Below are positions 18,820-28,045 of a DNA stretch of 64,000 nucleotides, in pieces. The notes under the pieces are model-generated. The model searched no databases and was not told where the DNA came from. It saw only the letters and a program-made list of their open reading frames with translations. Made by a program: the position numbers and the translations under genes. Source of the DNA: CAJXII01 sp965242915 (GTDB lineage: Bacteria; Campylobacterota; Campylobacteria; Campylobacterales; Arcobacteraceae); NCBI GenBank assembly GCA_965242915.1, contig CBDETN010000024.1, forward strand, positions 1 to 64,000, given 5' to 3'. Each line of letters begins with the position of its first letter. The first letter of the stretch is position 1.

Positions 18820-19785
18820 ATGGAAAAACAAAACAAAACAAAACTATCCATAATAAAACTGTTTTTTATTATATTTGTAGTTGCAAATATAGTTTTTTAT
18901 TTAAATGTTCGTTCAAAATGGATGTATGAAGAACAACCATATAAAGAAGCTAAAGAGTGGAGAATACCTGCTGATATGATGATGATATATTGTAGTTGGT
19001 TGGTAAAACTTCCATTTGTAGATGAAAGAAGTTATATCTTAAAACCTGCTTTTATGTTAAAAGATTATTTCACACATAAATGGGAAGAAAATCTTCCGGA
19101 TGATGATGCTGAAAAATATATGGATAATTATTTTTATATAAAAGTTTTTGTAGTTCCTAATTTAGGGAGTACTATCTTTTATGGTCACAATGTGTATGAA
19201 TTGAAAGAAGTAAGAGATATGTTGGATAAAACATGGTTTACAATAGAAAAATTTGCAACACTCAAAGCAAAAGATAAAGAGTTTGAAGAGATAAGATATA
19301 GTGGATTTTTTAATCTTTCATATTCCTATGTTAAAAATACTATGGCTTATTGGCTTACTAATGAGTATAAAATAGATTATAAATCTTTAAATAGTGATGC
19401 TAAAAATATGAAACGATTTGTAAAACTATATGATTATATTAAGCAGATGGATAATTATTATAAAAATAAATATCCAAAAATTTATGCAACATATCGGGAT
19501 GAACTTTTAGAGGCTAAAAGGTTACATCAATTACTTGTATGGATATTTAATTATTTTACAAGAATAAAACAATATGAAAAACAAAAAAATTACTGTAATC
19601 CAAATAAAAATATCATGCTAAAGGAGTATATAGATACACGAAATAATCTACTTGATTTAAAAATAGGACAAAGTGAAATGAGACAGGAAAGTATAGAAAA
19701 GACATTATCTGATTTTACAGATGAGAACTTAAACAAAACATGTAAAAACTTAAAATTTATAAAAGGAGTTAAAAATGGCAAATGA
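18820..19785 (+). CDS. Single-helix two-Cys membrane protein, probable immunity protein (family member 2)
   Basis: The 321-aa homologue of 16137 has one transmembrane segment (about 13-31), then YKEAKEWR, LPDDDAEKYM, EVRDMLDKTW, YSYVKNTMAYWL, NYCNPNKN and NKTCKNLKF, keeping both C-terminal Cys. It overlaps the following toxin-like gene by 11 nt. Its ribosome site AATAGGAG lies within the end of the preceding module. Sequence similarity to 43045 is higher than to the others by eye, and their partner heads (19775 and 43997) are also alike, which supports cognate pairing. Confidence 0.7.
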   Translation: MEKQNKTKLSIIKLFFIIFVVANIVFYLNVRSKWMYEEQPYKEAKEWRIPADMMMIYCSWLVKLPFVDERSYILKPAFMLKDYFTHKWEENLPDDDAEKYMDNYFYIKVFVVPNLGSTIFYGHNVYELKEVRDMLDKTWFTIEKFATLKAKDKEFEEIRYSGFFNLSYSYVKNTMAYWLTNEYKIDYKSLNSDAKNMKRFVKLYDYIKQMDNYYKNKYPKIYATYRDELLEAKRLHQLLVWIFNYFTRIKQYEKQKNYCNPNKNIMLKEYIDTRNNLLDLKIGQSEMRQESIEKTLSDFTDENLNKTCKNLKFIKGVKNGK

Positions 19786-21094
19786 AACAATTAAAACAGA
19801 AGTTGAAGGGAAACAAGAAGATGTTACTGTATTAAAATATGTTGCATCTACTTATGGAGCAGCAGTTGGAGCAGTAGGTACATATACCAAATATTTTTCT
19901 GATTTTACAGTAGAACAAAAAGTAATAGTAAAATGGGCAAATAGAGCAGCTACTTCTTCTGTTAGTACATTAATTACATTTATTCAAGAGGGTGATAAAT
20001 TTAGAGCTGTTACTAAAGTTGGTGGTGGTTATGTCGGAGGTATAGCAGGGGCAACATTAGCAGAAGCTGTTATTGCACTTGCTGCCGGATTAGGTGCTAC
20101 ATTATCAGCTCCGGTTGTTGTAGGTATTGGCGTAACGGCAGGTTTAGGACTGGGTATAGCTAGTTCTGAATCATTTACAAGTTTGTATGACAATACTATA
20201 AAACCATTGTATGATAAATATATAGCAGATATTGAGGGTATACAAATAAATGAAACCCCGCAAGGAACAACAATAACCACCAACGACCCAATAAAGCTTA
20301 TAAATGATCCAGATATGAAATCTATACTAGACAATGATAATGTAACTATTCAAAATGATGCAGGAGAAATCTATACTATCGAAAAAGGCGATACAGTTTG
20401 GGATATAGCACAAAAAAACAATACAACAGTAGATGAACTAATAAAGTTAAATCCTTGGTTAAAAGACAACATGAGTGATGATAAAAGCTGGATACTTATC
20501 AAGCCAGGACAAACTATAGAGTTACCACAATCAGATGAACAAAGAAGTATAGATTCAGGTTTGGAATACAACTCCCAACAAGCCCAGCAAATAATAATAG
20601 ACCCGCTAGTCCTAGACCTAAACCACAACGGAAAAATAGACACAATAAATGCAAACAGTTCAAATACATTCTTTGATATGGATAACAATGGTATGTCTGA
20701 GATAACAGGATGGATAGATAAAGAAGATGGCTTATTAGTTTATGATAAAAACAACAATGGAAAAATAGATAATATAAATGAACTATTTGGAAATAAAAAC
20801 AAAGATGGATACAGTGAGCTAAGAGAACTTATAAATTCAAATGGTGATAATGTAATAGATAAAAATGATACAAAATTTAAAGACTTAAAAATATGGCAAG
20901 ATTTAAATGGTGACGGTATCTCACAATCAAATGAATTAAAAACATTAGATGAGTTAAATATAACTTCAATAAACCTAAACAGTAAAAACACAAACATAGA
21001 TGATAATGGAAACAATATATTTAAAACTTCAACATTTACACAAAATGGTGAAGAGTATTTAAGTGCAGATGTAGAACTACAAAAAGTTGCATAA
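19775..21094 (+). CDS. Truncated toxin module: glycine-zipper-like head, LysM, SPM
   Basis: The 439-aa product's head contains a long Gly/Ala-rich hydrophobic region (about 83-133, GGGYVGGIAGATLAEA and GVGVTAGLGLGIA-like runs) consistent with a membrane-inserting hairpin or glycine zipper. A spacer (TTITTNDPIKLINDPDMKS) shared with 43997 leads into LysM (about 203-253). The SPM starts at D276-P277 (PLVLDLN variant). It stops right after the SPM with GEEYLSADVELQKVA. It has no RTX repeats or secretion signal. A similar head exists in secretable form in 43997-50989. Pore formation is inferred from composition. Confidence 0.75.
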   Translation: MANETIKTEVEGKQEDVTVLKYVASTYGAAVGAVGTYTKYFSDFTVEQKVIVKWANRAATSSVSTLITFIQEGDKFRAVTKVGGGYVGGIAGATLAEAVIALAAGLGATLSAPVVVGIGVTAGLGLGIASSESFTSLYDNTIKPLYDKYIADIEGIQINETPQGTTITTNDPIKLINDPDMKSILDNDNVTIQNDAGEIYTIEKGDTVWDIAQKNNTTVDELIKLNPWLKDNMSDDKSWILIKPGQTIELPQSDEQRSIDSGLEYNSQQAQQIIIDPLVLDLNHNGKIDTINANSSNTFFDMDNNGMSEITGWIDKEDGLLVYDKNNNGKIDNINELFGNKNKDGYSELRELINSNGDNVIDKNDTKFKDLKIWQDLNGDGISQSNELKTLDELNITSINLNSKNTNIDDNGNNIFKTSTFTQNGEEYLSADVELQKVA

Positions 21095-21113
21095 ATTTTA
21101 ATATTTATAAAAA

Positions 21114-21132
21114 CTGTGACGCTAACTGTGAC
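21114..21132 (+). repeat. Cassette-boundary direct repeat, copy 5
   Basis: Perfect CTGTGACGCTAACTGTGAC, 19 nt after the 19775 module. The downstream flank (ACTGGATTGGTATTATTTG) is unlike the other copies, so only the heptamer pair and the upstream AT-rich flank are shared here. Confidence 0.75.
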
Positions 21133-21181
21133 ACTGGATTGGTATTATTTGTTGGTTAAAGTTGAAATAGGAGGATAAGAG

Positions 21182-21883
21182 ATGAATTTTTTTATTATAT
21201 TATTTTTAATAGTTGGGAGTTATATTTTTATTACATGGGTATTTTTTACTTATGTTCAAATAAATATGAAAAATCTATATATCAAAAAAGTGACAAAAAT
21301 TATTTTTATTGTTGTTCCGTTTTATTTTATGTATCTGTGGTATATGGGAGCTAATAATCGTTACTTAGTTGATTTCTGGATTATGTCAAATTTATGGTTG
21401 GCATTCATTGTTGTACTTATTATAATATTTTCTATTATGTTTTTCTTATATAAATATTTGAAAATAAAGATATCGAAATCTTATGTTCTATTGATATTAA
21501 AAATTTGCTTGATTTTATTTCCTATTTATTTAATATCAGTATGGATAGTAGCTACGGCGAATAATAATCGTGCTCCAAGTGGAACACCCTTAACAAAAGA
21601 ACAACTCAAGGAATATAATGAATGTAGAAAAAGTTGTCAAACATATGCAAAAGAGCAAAATCCATGGTTATTTGAAACAAAGATAATTTTTATGTCAAAT
21701 AAAAAAGTTTTTGAACATCCAAAATGCTTAAACTTATTTATAAAAAGTGTATATGACTCAAAAAGAAAAGAAACTTATCTAATATATGAAGAAGTAGATG
21801 TAGTGAAAACAATAAAAGAAAATGGCTTTGTAGAACATTATCCTATTGGTAAAAATCTTATTATGGAAATCAATAAAAAATAA
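21182..21883 (+). CDS. Multi-helix Cys-containing membrane protein, probable immunity protein of a papain-like toxin
   Basis: The 233-aa product has about four hydrophobic segments (about 3-22, 36-55, 62-90, 103-125), then a polar C-terminal domain with Cys in YNECRKSCQTY and HPKCLNLF. The C-terminal part (HPKCLNLFIKSVYD, YLIYEE) matches that of 34884-35426, which likewise precedes a permuted papain-like head. A GGAGGATAAG site precedes its start. It is 17 nt upstream of 21901. Co-occurrence of two divergent partners with two divergent heads supports a cognate pair. Confidence 0.65.
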   Translation: MNFFIILFLIVGSYIFITWVFFTYVQINMKNLYIKKVTKIIFIVVPFYFMYLWYMGANNRYLVDFWIMSNLWLAFIVVLIIIFSIMFFLYKYLKIKISKSYVLLILKICLILFPIYLISVWIVATANNNRAPSGTPLTKEQLKEYNECRKSCQTYAKEQNPWLFETKIIFMSNKKVFEHPKCLNLFIKSVYDSKRKETYLIYEEVDVVKTIKENGFVEHYPIGKNLIMEINKK

Positions 21884-21900
21884 AATTAAAGGAGAAAATT

Positions 21901-23740
21901 ATGGCAAAAGTAACAGTTTATGTGGATCCAACAGGTGCAGCAGGTGCAGGACATGCGTTTATTGCATTAACAGATGATAATGGTAATACATTTTATTGGG
22001 GTTTTTATTCCGATGAAAACGATAGTACAGGAAATTTAGATCTTATTTATGATAACGGCATTGTTAAGGATGAATCAGAAGTGATAGATCCTAGAACACA
22101 AGATATAAATGGAAACGGTATTGCAGATAGAATAGAAAATGCAGTTGAAATTGCTACTAACGATATTTCTACAGATCAATACAATGATATAAATAACTAT
22201 ATTCAAGATAGAATTGAAAATCCAGGAGATTATTTTTTAGCTGGAGAGATAGGAGAACAAACTGATAATTGTGCAACATTTATAGGTGATGTTTTGGATG
22301 CTGGGGGAATAGATAATGGATTTGGAAATGTTCCAAATTGGTTTGAAGATGATAAAAAGTTTTATGATATGTACGGAGATAATTATGATGGGATAGGGAG
22401 TGATAACCGAAGTACGATACCCTCTTTTGAATCCTACAACTCCCAACAATCCCAGCAAATAATAATAGATCCGCTAGCCCTAGACCTAAATCATAATGGA
22501 AAAATAGATACCACAAATGCAAACAGTTCAAAAGCATTTTTTGATATGGATAACAATGGTATGTCTGAGATAACAGGATGGATAGATAAAGAAGATGGCT
22601 TATTGGTATATGACAAAAATAATAATGGAAAGATAGATAATATAAACGAACTATTTGGAAATAAAAACAAAGATGGATACCGTGAGCTAAGAGAACTTAT
22701 AAACTCAAATGATGATAATGTAATAGATAAAAATGATACAAAATTTAAAGACTTAAAAATATGGCAAGATTTAAATGGTGACGGTATCTCGCAAAACAAT
22801 GAATTAAAAACATTAGATGAGTTAAATATAACTTCAATAAACCTAAACAGTAAAAACACAAACATAGATGATAATGGAAACAATATATTTAAAACTTCAA
22901 CATTTACACAAAACGGACAAGAATATTTAAGCGGTGATGTAAACTTTGCAGTTGATAAAAGATTTACAGATTTTAGAGGTGATTATACTTTGAGTGTAGA
23001 TGCTTTGTTTTTACCTTGGCTTCGTGGTTATGGAAATGTAAAAGATGCACATATAGCATATAGTATGGATGAAGAGTTTAAAGAGTTTACAAAAACTTTG
23101 GTAAATGATGAACAAAAAGCATACAATGAATTTGATACATATTTGAAGAAATGGAGTGGCTTAGATAAAGTACATAGTGCTAATGGTATCACAAGAGATA
23201 CTTTAACAATGGATGATAAAGTCTGGATAATGGAAACTTTAAGTGGTGAAGACTTTTTTAAATCTAGGATAGAAACAGCCTATTCAAATAATAGAAATAG
23301 TTCAAATAGGTATGACACTGGATATATAGATGAACAATACAATAATCTAAAGACAAAGAACTACAGTATATTTGCTTCACAGTCATTTTATAAAGATGGT
23401 TTTCAATGGAAGCTATTACTCTGTCAATCAAGATAAGATGGTGGTATATGATAAAGAACTTCTAAATAATTCTATAGTTGAGTTTATCAATTCATCTAGT
23501 AATATAAAAGATGCTATGGGATTTGTTTTTGCACTAGATAAACTCAAAAATGATTTAGATATAAATATAGCTGACCTTACAAACAATATAACAAATAATA
23601 AAGAGATGATAGCCAATGTCTTGAATGATACTGCTAACTTATCAATATTTCAAAATAGTTTTAATGGTAGTTCGGGTGATGATATTGTGTTTGGGACTGA
23701 TGGAGATGATAATATATATAACAAAAAGATGGTAGCTTAA
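21901..23740 (+). pseudogene. Frameshifted toxin module: permuted papain-like head plus SPM and middle domain
   Basis: The head (1-170) has an early His (GHAFIALTDDNG, H18) and a later Cys (DNCATFIGDVLDAGG, C124), the order found in circularly permuted papain/NlpC-P60-like enzymes, which could cleave amide or ester bonds in walls or lipids. The SPM starts at D190-P191. The frame breaks at 23400-23403, where TTTT replaces the TTT of other copies (GATGGTTTCAATGG). The first frame then ends at 23436 and the remaining middle domain, to NIYNKKMVA, continues in another frame to 23740. A single base would restore it, so this could be a real lesion or a sequencing error. There are no RTX repeats. Confidence 0.7.
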
Positions 23741-23793
23741 TGAAAAAATTAAAGACAGGTAATCAACTTATTAAAAAGAAGGTAATATTATGA
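23740..23793 (+). other. Mini-ORF: remnant start of a 27083-type partner gene
   Basis: ATGAAAAAATTAAA at 23740 is identical to the first bases of the partner genes at 27083 and 54784 (MKKLK), and it follows the same NIYNKKM tail. The sequence then diverges (TGNQLIKKKVIL) and stops in an ATGA overlap with the gene at 23790. I read it as a junction scar left when one partner gene replaced another. It could also work as a coupling leader peptide. Confidence 0.5.
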
Positions 23794-24932
23794 TAATTAT
23801 AGAAAATATTTTTTATTTTATTTTAATTTTAACGATGGTTTTTTTATACGGATATATTGTAAAAATAATATATTTATATTTAAAACAAATTATTAAAGAG
23901 AAAAAATTTAGTATTAAAAAAGAGATATTTAATATCGTTCCAAAAACTAATATACAAAAATTACTTTTTTTAGTATTTATACTTTTTAATTTTTCTATGC
24001 ATATGGCAAATAGAAGTGAATGGATAAATAAAAATACTGCCCATCATGATGCAAAAGAATATTTAGCTACCTATATTGATTTGCATTTTTATAAAAAAGT
24101 TTTAAATAACTTTTTTCATATTGATAATGCTATTTTTATACCACTAAATATTTTAACTGATCAGATTTATAAAAGAGGAATCTCTTATCTTCCAAAAGAA
24201 GATGGTGAGATAGCTTTTTGGTATTATCATTTTTATGGATATTTTTATGTAAGAGGAAGTGGATATATGCCAAATATAAATCTCACAAAAAAAGTATTAC
24301 CAAGTACACAAGAGCAAATCTATATTTTAGATAGTATGTATAAAGCTTGTGAAGATTTTGCAACAAAACCTATAAAAGATAAAAAAATATTTTTAGAGAA
24401 ATATAAAGCTTTTTCATCGATGGGGAATTATTTTATTACTAAAAGGCTTTGGTATTTTGGGAATCATGTAAATGGTACTAGATATTCAAAATCAAAAAAG
24501 AATACAATATTTATGAAAAAAACAGAAAAACTTTTATATTGGGCTGTAAGATTTAAAAATGAATATAAAAAATACGATGATGTTAGAGAAGTTATTGATG
24601 TGGAAAATCCCATATTGTCTGTATCATATTATTTTATTATTTTATCATTATCTCAATCATTATTATTTTTAGAGAGTGATAATAATAAATTTAATTGTAA
24701 AGATAAAATAGTTGATATATATCTTAAACATAGAGATGAATTGGTAAAAAAAGATAGTTCGCTATATAGATTAAGCAAACAACAAGAGCTTTTAGTAAAA
24801 TCCTTTAATTATCATACATACGGAGCTTATGCAATGGCAATTATAATTAAAGATAGATGTAAAATAAAAGTAAGTTATGGTTATCCCTCAGATGAATGGA
24901 TATTGAAAAATGTAAATTTTAACATAAAATAA
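23790..24932 (+). CDS. Membrane protein of the single-helix two-Cys partner family, extended N-terminus (member 3)
   Basis: The 380-aa product is a longer relative of 16137. An extra N-terminal hydrophobic segment (about 6-32) precedes the usual one (about 54-70). The body shows family marks in diverged form: HHDAKEYLA, LPKEDGEIAFW, and two late Cys (KFNCKDKIVD, KDRCKIKV). Its ribosome site is AAGAAGGTAATATT. A 15-nt spacer separates it from the LysM-bearing module at 24948, its presumed target. Assignment to the family is by motif order, weaker than for the other members. Confidence 0.6.
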   Translation: MIIIENIFYFILILTMVFLYGYIVKIIYLYLKQIIKEKKFSIKKEIFNIVPKTNIQKLLFLVFILFNFSMHMANRSEWINKNTAHHDAKEYLATYIDLHFYKKVLNNFFHIDNAIFIPLNILTDQIYKRGISYLPKEDGEIAFWYYHFYGYFYVRGSGYMPNINLTKKVLPSTQEQIYILDSMYKACEDFATKPIKDKKIFLEKYKAFSSMGNYFITKRLWYFGNHVNGTRYSKSKKNTIFMKKTEKLLYWAVRFKNEYKKYDDVREVIDVENPILSVSYYFIILSLSQSLLFLESDNNKFNCKDKIVDIYLKHRDELVKKDSSLYRLSKQQELLVKSFNYHTYGAYAMAIIIKDRCKIKVSYGYPSDEWILKNVNFNIK

Positions 24933-24947
24933 AAATAGGAGAATAAA

Positions 24948-27083
24948 ATGAGTTATATAGAAAAAGAAGCAAATAAAAATCAAGGTGTAGTAGATACAAT
25001 CAAAGAGGAGATAAATAAATCATTACCAAATAGTACAGTAGATAGTGTAAATGTAGGAAATTTATTAGGATCAGTATCAAGTGCATTTGCAAATTTAGCA
25101 AATATGACATCTCAAACTAAAGCTATCTCAATCGCTGTAACAACTGTAAATGGTGCAATATTAAACTATGGTGTAAATATAGCAAAAGATGGAGAACATA
25201 ATCTAAAAGCTACTTTTACAGGAGCATCTGGAGCTGTAGTTTCTGTAGGGGTTGCTGAAGGATTAGGGGCATTAACTGGTGCAATATTAAGAACTGTAGC
25301 TGTAAGTGCTATAGTAGCATCTGGTGCACCCGTTGCTGTTACAGTATTAGCAGGTACTGCAGTAGTGGGAGCTTCTTATTTAGCAGGAAACTATGCTTCA
25401 CACTATGCAGGTAAATTGTATGATATGTTTTTTGGGGAAACTTTGGAAGTTAATTTTAAAGGTGAAAGTAACAATACAATTAAAACCACAGAAAATGCCC
25501 AAGAGATTTTAAACAACCAAGATATCCAAAACATGATAAAAGATAAAAAGAATGTAACTATCGAAGATAATTCAGGAGAAATCTATACTATCGAAAACGG
25601 CAACACAGTATGGGATATAGCACAAAAAAACAATACAACAGTAGACAAACTAATAGAACTAAACCCATGGTTAGCAGACAACATGAGTGATGATAAAAGC
25701 TGGATACTTATCAAGCCAGGACAAACTATAGAGTTACCACAATCAGATGAACAAAGAAGTATAGATTCAGGTTCAGAATACAACTCCCAACAAGCCCAGC
25801 AAATAATAATAGATCCGCTAGCCCTAGACCTAAATCACAACGGAAAAATAGATACCACAAATGCAAATAGTTCAAATACATTATTTGATATGGATAACAA
25901 TGGTATGTCTGAGATAACTGGATGGATAGATAAAGAAGATGGCTTATTGGTTTATGATAAAAACAACAATGGAAAAATAGATAATATAAATGAACTATTT
26001 GGAAATGAAAACAAAGATGGATACCGTGAGTTAAGAGAACTTATAAACTCAAATGATGATAATGTAATAGATAAAAATGATACAAAATTTAAAGACTTAA
26101 AAATATGGCAAGATTTAAATGGTGACGGTATCTCGCAAAACAATGAATTAAAAACATTAGATGAGTTAAATATAACTTCAATAAACCTAAACAGTAAAAA
26201 CACAAACATAGATGATAATGGAAACAATATATTTAAAACTTCAACATTTACACAAAACGGACAAGAATATTTAAGCGGTGATGTAAACCTTGCAGTTGAT
26301 AAAAGATTTACAGATTTTAGGGGTGATTATACTTTGAGTGTAGATGCTTTGTTTTTACCTTGGCTTCGTGGGTATGGAGATGTAAAAGATGCACATATAG
26401 CATATAGTATGGATGAAGAGTTTAAAGAGTTTACAAAAACTTTGGTTGGTGATGACGAGAAAGCATACAATGAATTTGATACATTTTTAAAAAAATGGAG
26501 TGGCTTAGATAAAGTACATAGTGCTAATGGTATCACAAGAGATACTTTAACAATGGATGATAAAGTTTGGATAATGGAAACTTTAAGTGGTAAAGACTTT
26601 TTTAAATCTAGGATAGAAACAGCCTATTCAAATAATAGAAATAGTTCAAATAGGTATGACACTGGATATATAGATGAACAATACAATAATCTAAAGACAA
26701 AGAACTACAGTATATTTGCTTCACAGTCATTTTATAAAGATGGTTTCAATGGAAGCTATTACTCTGTCAATCAAGATAAGATGGTGGTATATGATAAAGA
26801 ACTTCTAAATAATTCTATAGTTGAGTTTATCAATTCATCTAGTAATATAAAAGATGCTATGGGATTTGTTTTTGCACTAGATAAACTCAAAAATGATTTA
26901 GATATAAATATAGCTGACCTTACAAACAATATAACAAATAATAAAGAGATGATAGCCAATGTCTTGAATGATACTGCCAACTTATCAATATTTCAAAATA
27001 GTTTTCATGGTAGTTCGGGTGATGATATTGTGTTTGGGACTGATGGGGATGATAATATATATAACAAAAAGATGATAGCTTAA
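24948..27083 (+). CDS. Truncated toxin module: glycine-zipper-like head, LysM, SPM, full middle domain
   Basis: This 711-aa module is the longest non-RTX one. Its head has two hydrophobic Gly/Ala/Val-rich stretches (about 88-113 and 119-150) likely to insert into membranes, a spacer (AQEILNNQDIQNMIKD), LysM (about 215-266, with DKLIELNPWLADN differing from other copies) and the SPM from D289-P290. The whole middle domain follows, to the first RTX-like GSSGDDIVFGTDGDD, where it is cut and closed with NIYNKKMIA. It therefore ends exactly where RTX repeats begin in the full-length genes. The stop overlaps the next ATG by one base (TAATG). Confidence 0.75.
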   Translation: MSYIEKEANKNQGVVDTIKEEINKSLPNSTVDSVNVGNLLGSVSSAFANLANMTSQTKAISIAVTTVNGAILNYGVNIAKDGEHNLKATFTGASGAVVSVGVAEGLGALTGAILRTVAVSAIVASGAPVAVTVLAGTAVVGASYLAGNYASHYAGKLYDMFFGETLEVNFKGESNNTIKTTENAQEILNNQDIQNMIKDKKNVTIEDNSGEIYTIENGNTVWDIAQKNNTTVDKLIELNPWLADNMSDDKSWILIKPGQTIELPQSDEQRSIDSGSEYNSQQAQQIIIDPLALDLNHNGKIDTTNANSSNTLFDMDNNGMSEITGWIDKEDGLLVYDKNNNGKIDNINELFGNENKDGYRELRELINSNDDNVIDKNDTKFKDLKIWQDLNGDGISQNNELKTLDELNITSINLNSKNTNIDDNGNNIFKTSTFTQNGQEYLSGDVNLAVDKRFTDFRGDYTLSVDALFLPWLRGYGDVKDAHIAYSMDEEFKEFTKTLVGDDEKAYNEFDTFLKKWSGLDKVHSANGITRDTLTMDDKVWIMETLSGKDFFKSRIETAYSNNRNSSNRYDTGYIDEQYNNLKTKNYSIFASQSFYKDGFNGSYYSVNQDKMVVYDKELLNNSIVEFINSSSNIKDAMGFVFALDKLKNDLDINIADLTNNITNNKEMIANVLNDTANLSIFQNSFHGSSGDDIVFGTDGDDNIYNKKMIA

Positions 27084-28045
27084 TGAAAAAATTAAAATAT
27101 TTATTGATTATTCCAATTATAGTTATTTCTATACATTTTTATTTTTATAATGCATTAAAATTACAATATGTAGTAGATGATACAGTAAATCCTAAAGCAA
27201 CATCATATTTTTTACATTCAACTGCAATAACTGCTGTTTGGATAAATAGTGCAAGAATATATTTGGGTTTACAATATGATGGAATAATTTTAAAACCTAT
27301 TGTATCTTTAAGGGATTATTTTTTTGAACAAGGTAAAAAATATGTAAAAAAAGATAATGCTGAAGATGTGATGTGGTGGACTATAAATTATCCTAGAATG
27401 TATGGTTTTTATGATGATGATAAACAAGGTAATAATTTATATATTAGAAATTTAAATGATGAAAAGCATAAACAGCTAATAGAAATTATTAAATCTAATA
27501 TTGTAAGACTTGGTTCAAATGAAGTTTATGGAGTGAAAACTAATGAGTTAGATGACTTAATGGATATTTTACTAAATGGCTACGATATAGCATTAAAAAG
27601 TATGAAAAAACGAATAACACCAATTAAATTTTGGAATAGTAAAATTATATTAAAAGATATGAAAGATACTTATAATCATTCTAATCAAATATTTAATAAA
27701 AATATTAAAAAAGAAAACTTAGCGGAATATATTTTTCCACAATATAGATTATTAAGTCAAATTATATATGCAAATATGATGCAAGGTACACAAAAATGCA
27801 ATAGTAAATATACAAAAGAATTTTTGCTGTATTATCTGGAAATGGCAAAATGGGTAATGTTAGATAATTCAAAAGAAAATAATAGATTGAATTTACTTAA
27901 AAAAAGTTCATTTTCAAATGATAAAAAACAAATACCAACTTATCTATTAAATATAATAGATAAGAAATGTCCAAAATATAAAAAACAAACAACAATATTA
28001 ATCAAAATAATAAAACAACAAGGAGAGAAAAATGGCAACAATTAA
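27083..28045 (+). CDS. Single-helix two-Cys membrane protein, probable immunity protein (member 4)
   Basis: The 320-aa product has an N-terminal transmembrane segment (about 5-24), then NPKATSYFL, ILKPIVSLRDYF, and late Cys in QKCNSKYTKEF and KKCPKYKKQ. It overlaps the previous module by 1 nt and the following one by 14 nt. About the first 165 residues are identical to 54784-55746; between about 165 and 235 the two diverge (NELDDLMDILLNG versus NKLDSIMNILLTG), then become similar again. The partner heads also differ at a few positions, so this middle region may decide specificity. Confidence 0.7.
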   Translation: MKKLKYLLIIPIIVISIHFYFYNALKLQYVVDDTVNPKATSYFLHSTAITAVWINSARIYLGLQYDGIILKPIVSLRDYFFEQGKKYVKKDNAEDVMWWTINYPRMYGFYDDDKQGNNLYIRNLNDEKHKQLIEIIKSNIVRLGSNEVYGVKTNELDDLMDILLNGYDIALKSMKKRITPIKFWNSKIILKDMKDTYNHSNQIFNKNIKKENLAEYIFPQYRLLSQIIYANMMQGTQKCNSKYTKEFLLYYLEMAKWVMLDNSKENNRLNLLKKSSFSNDKKQIPTYLLNIIDKKCPKYKKQTTILIKIIKQQGEKNGNN

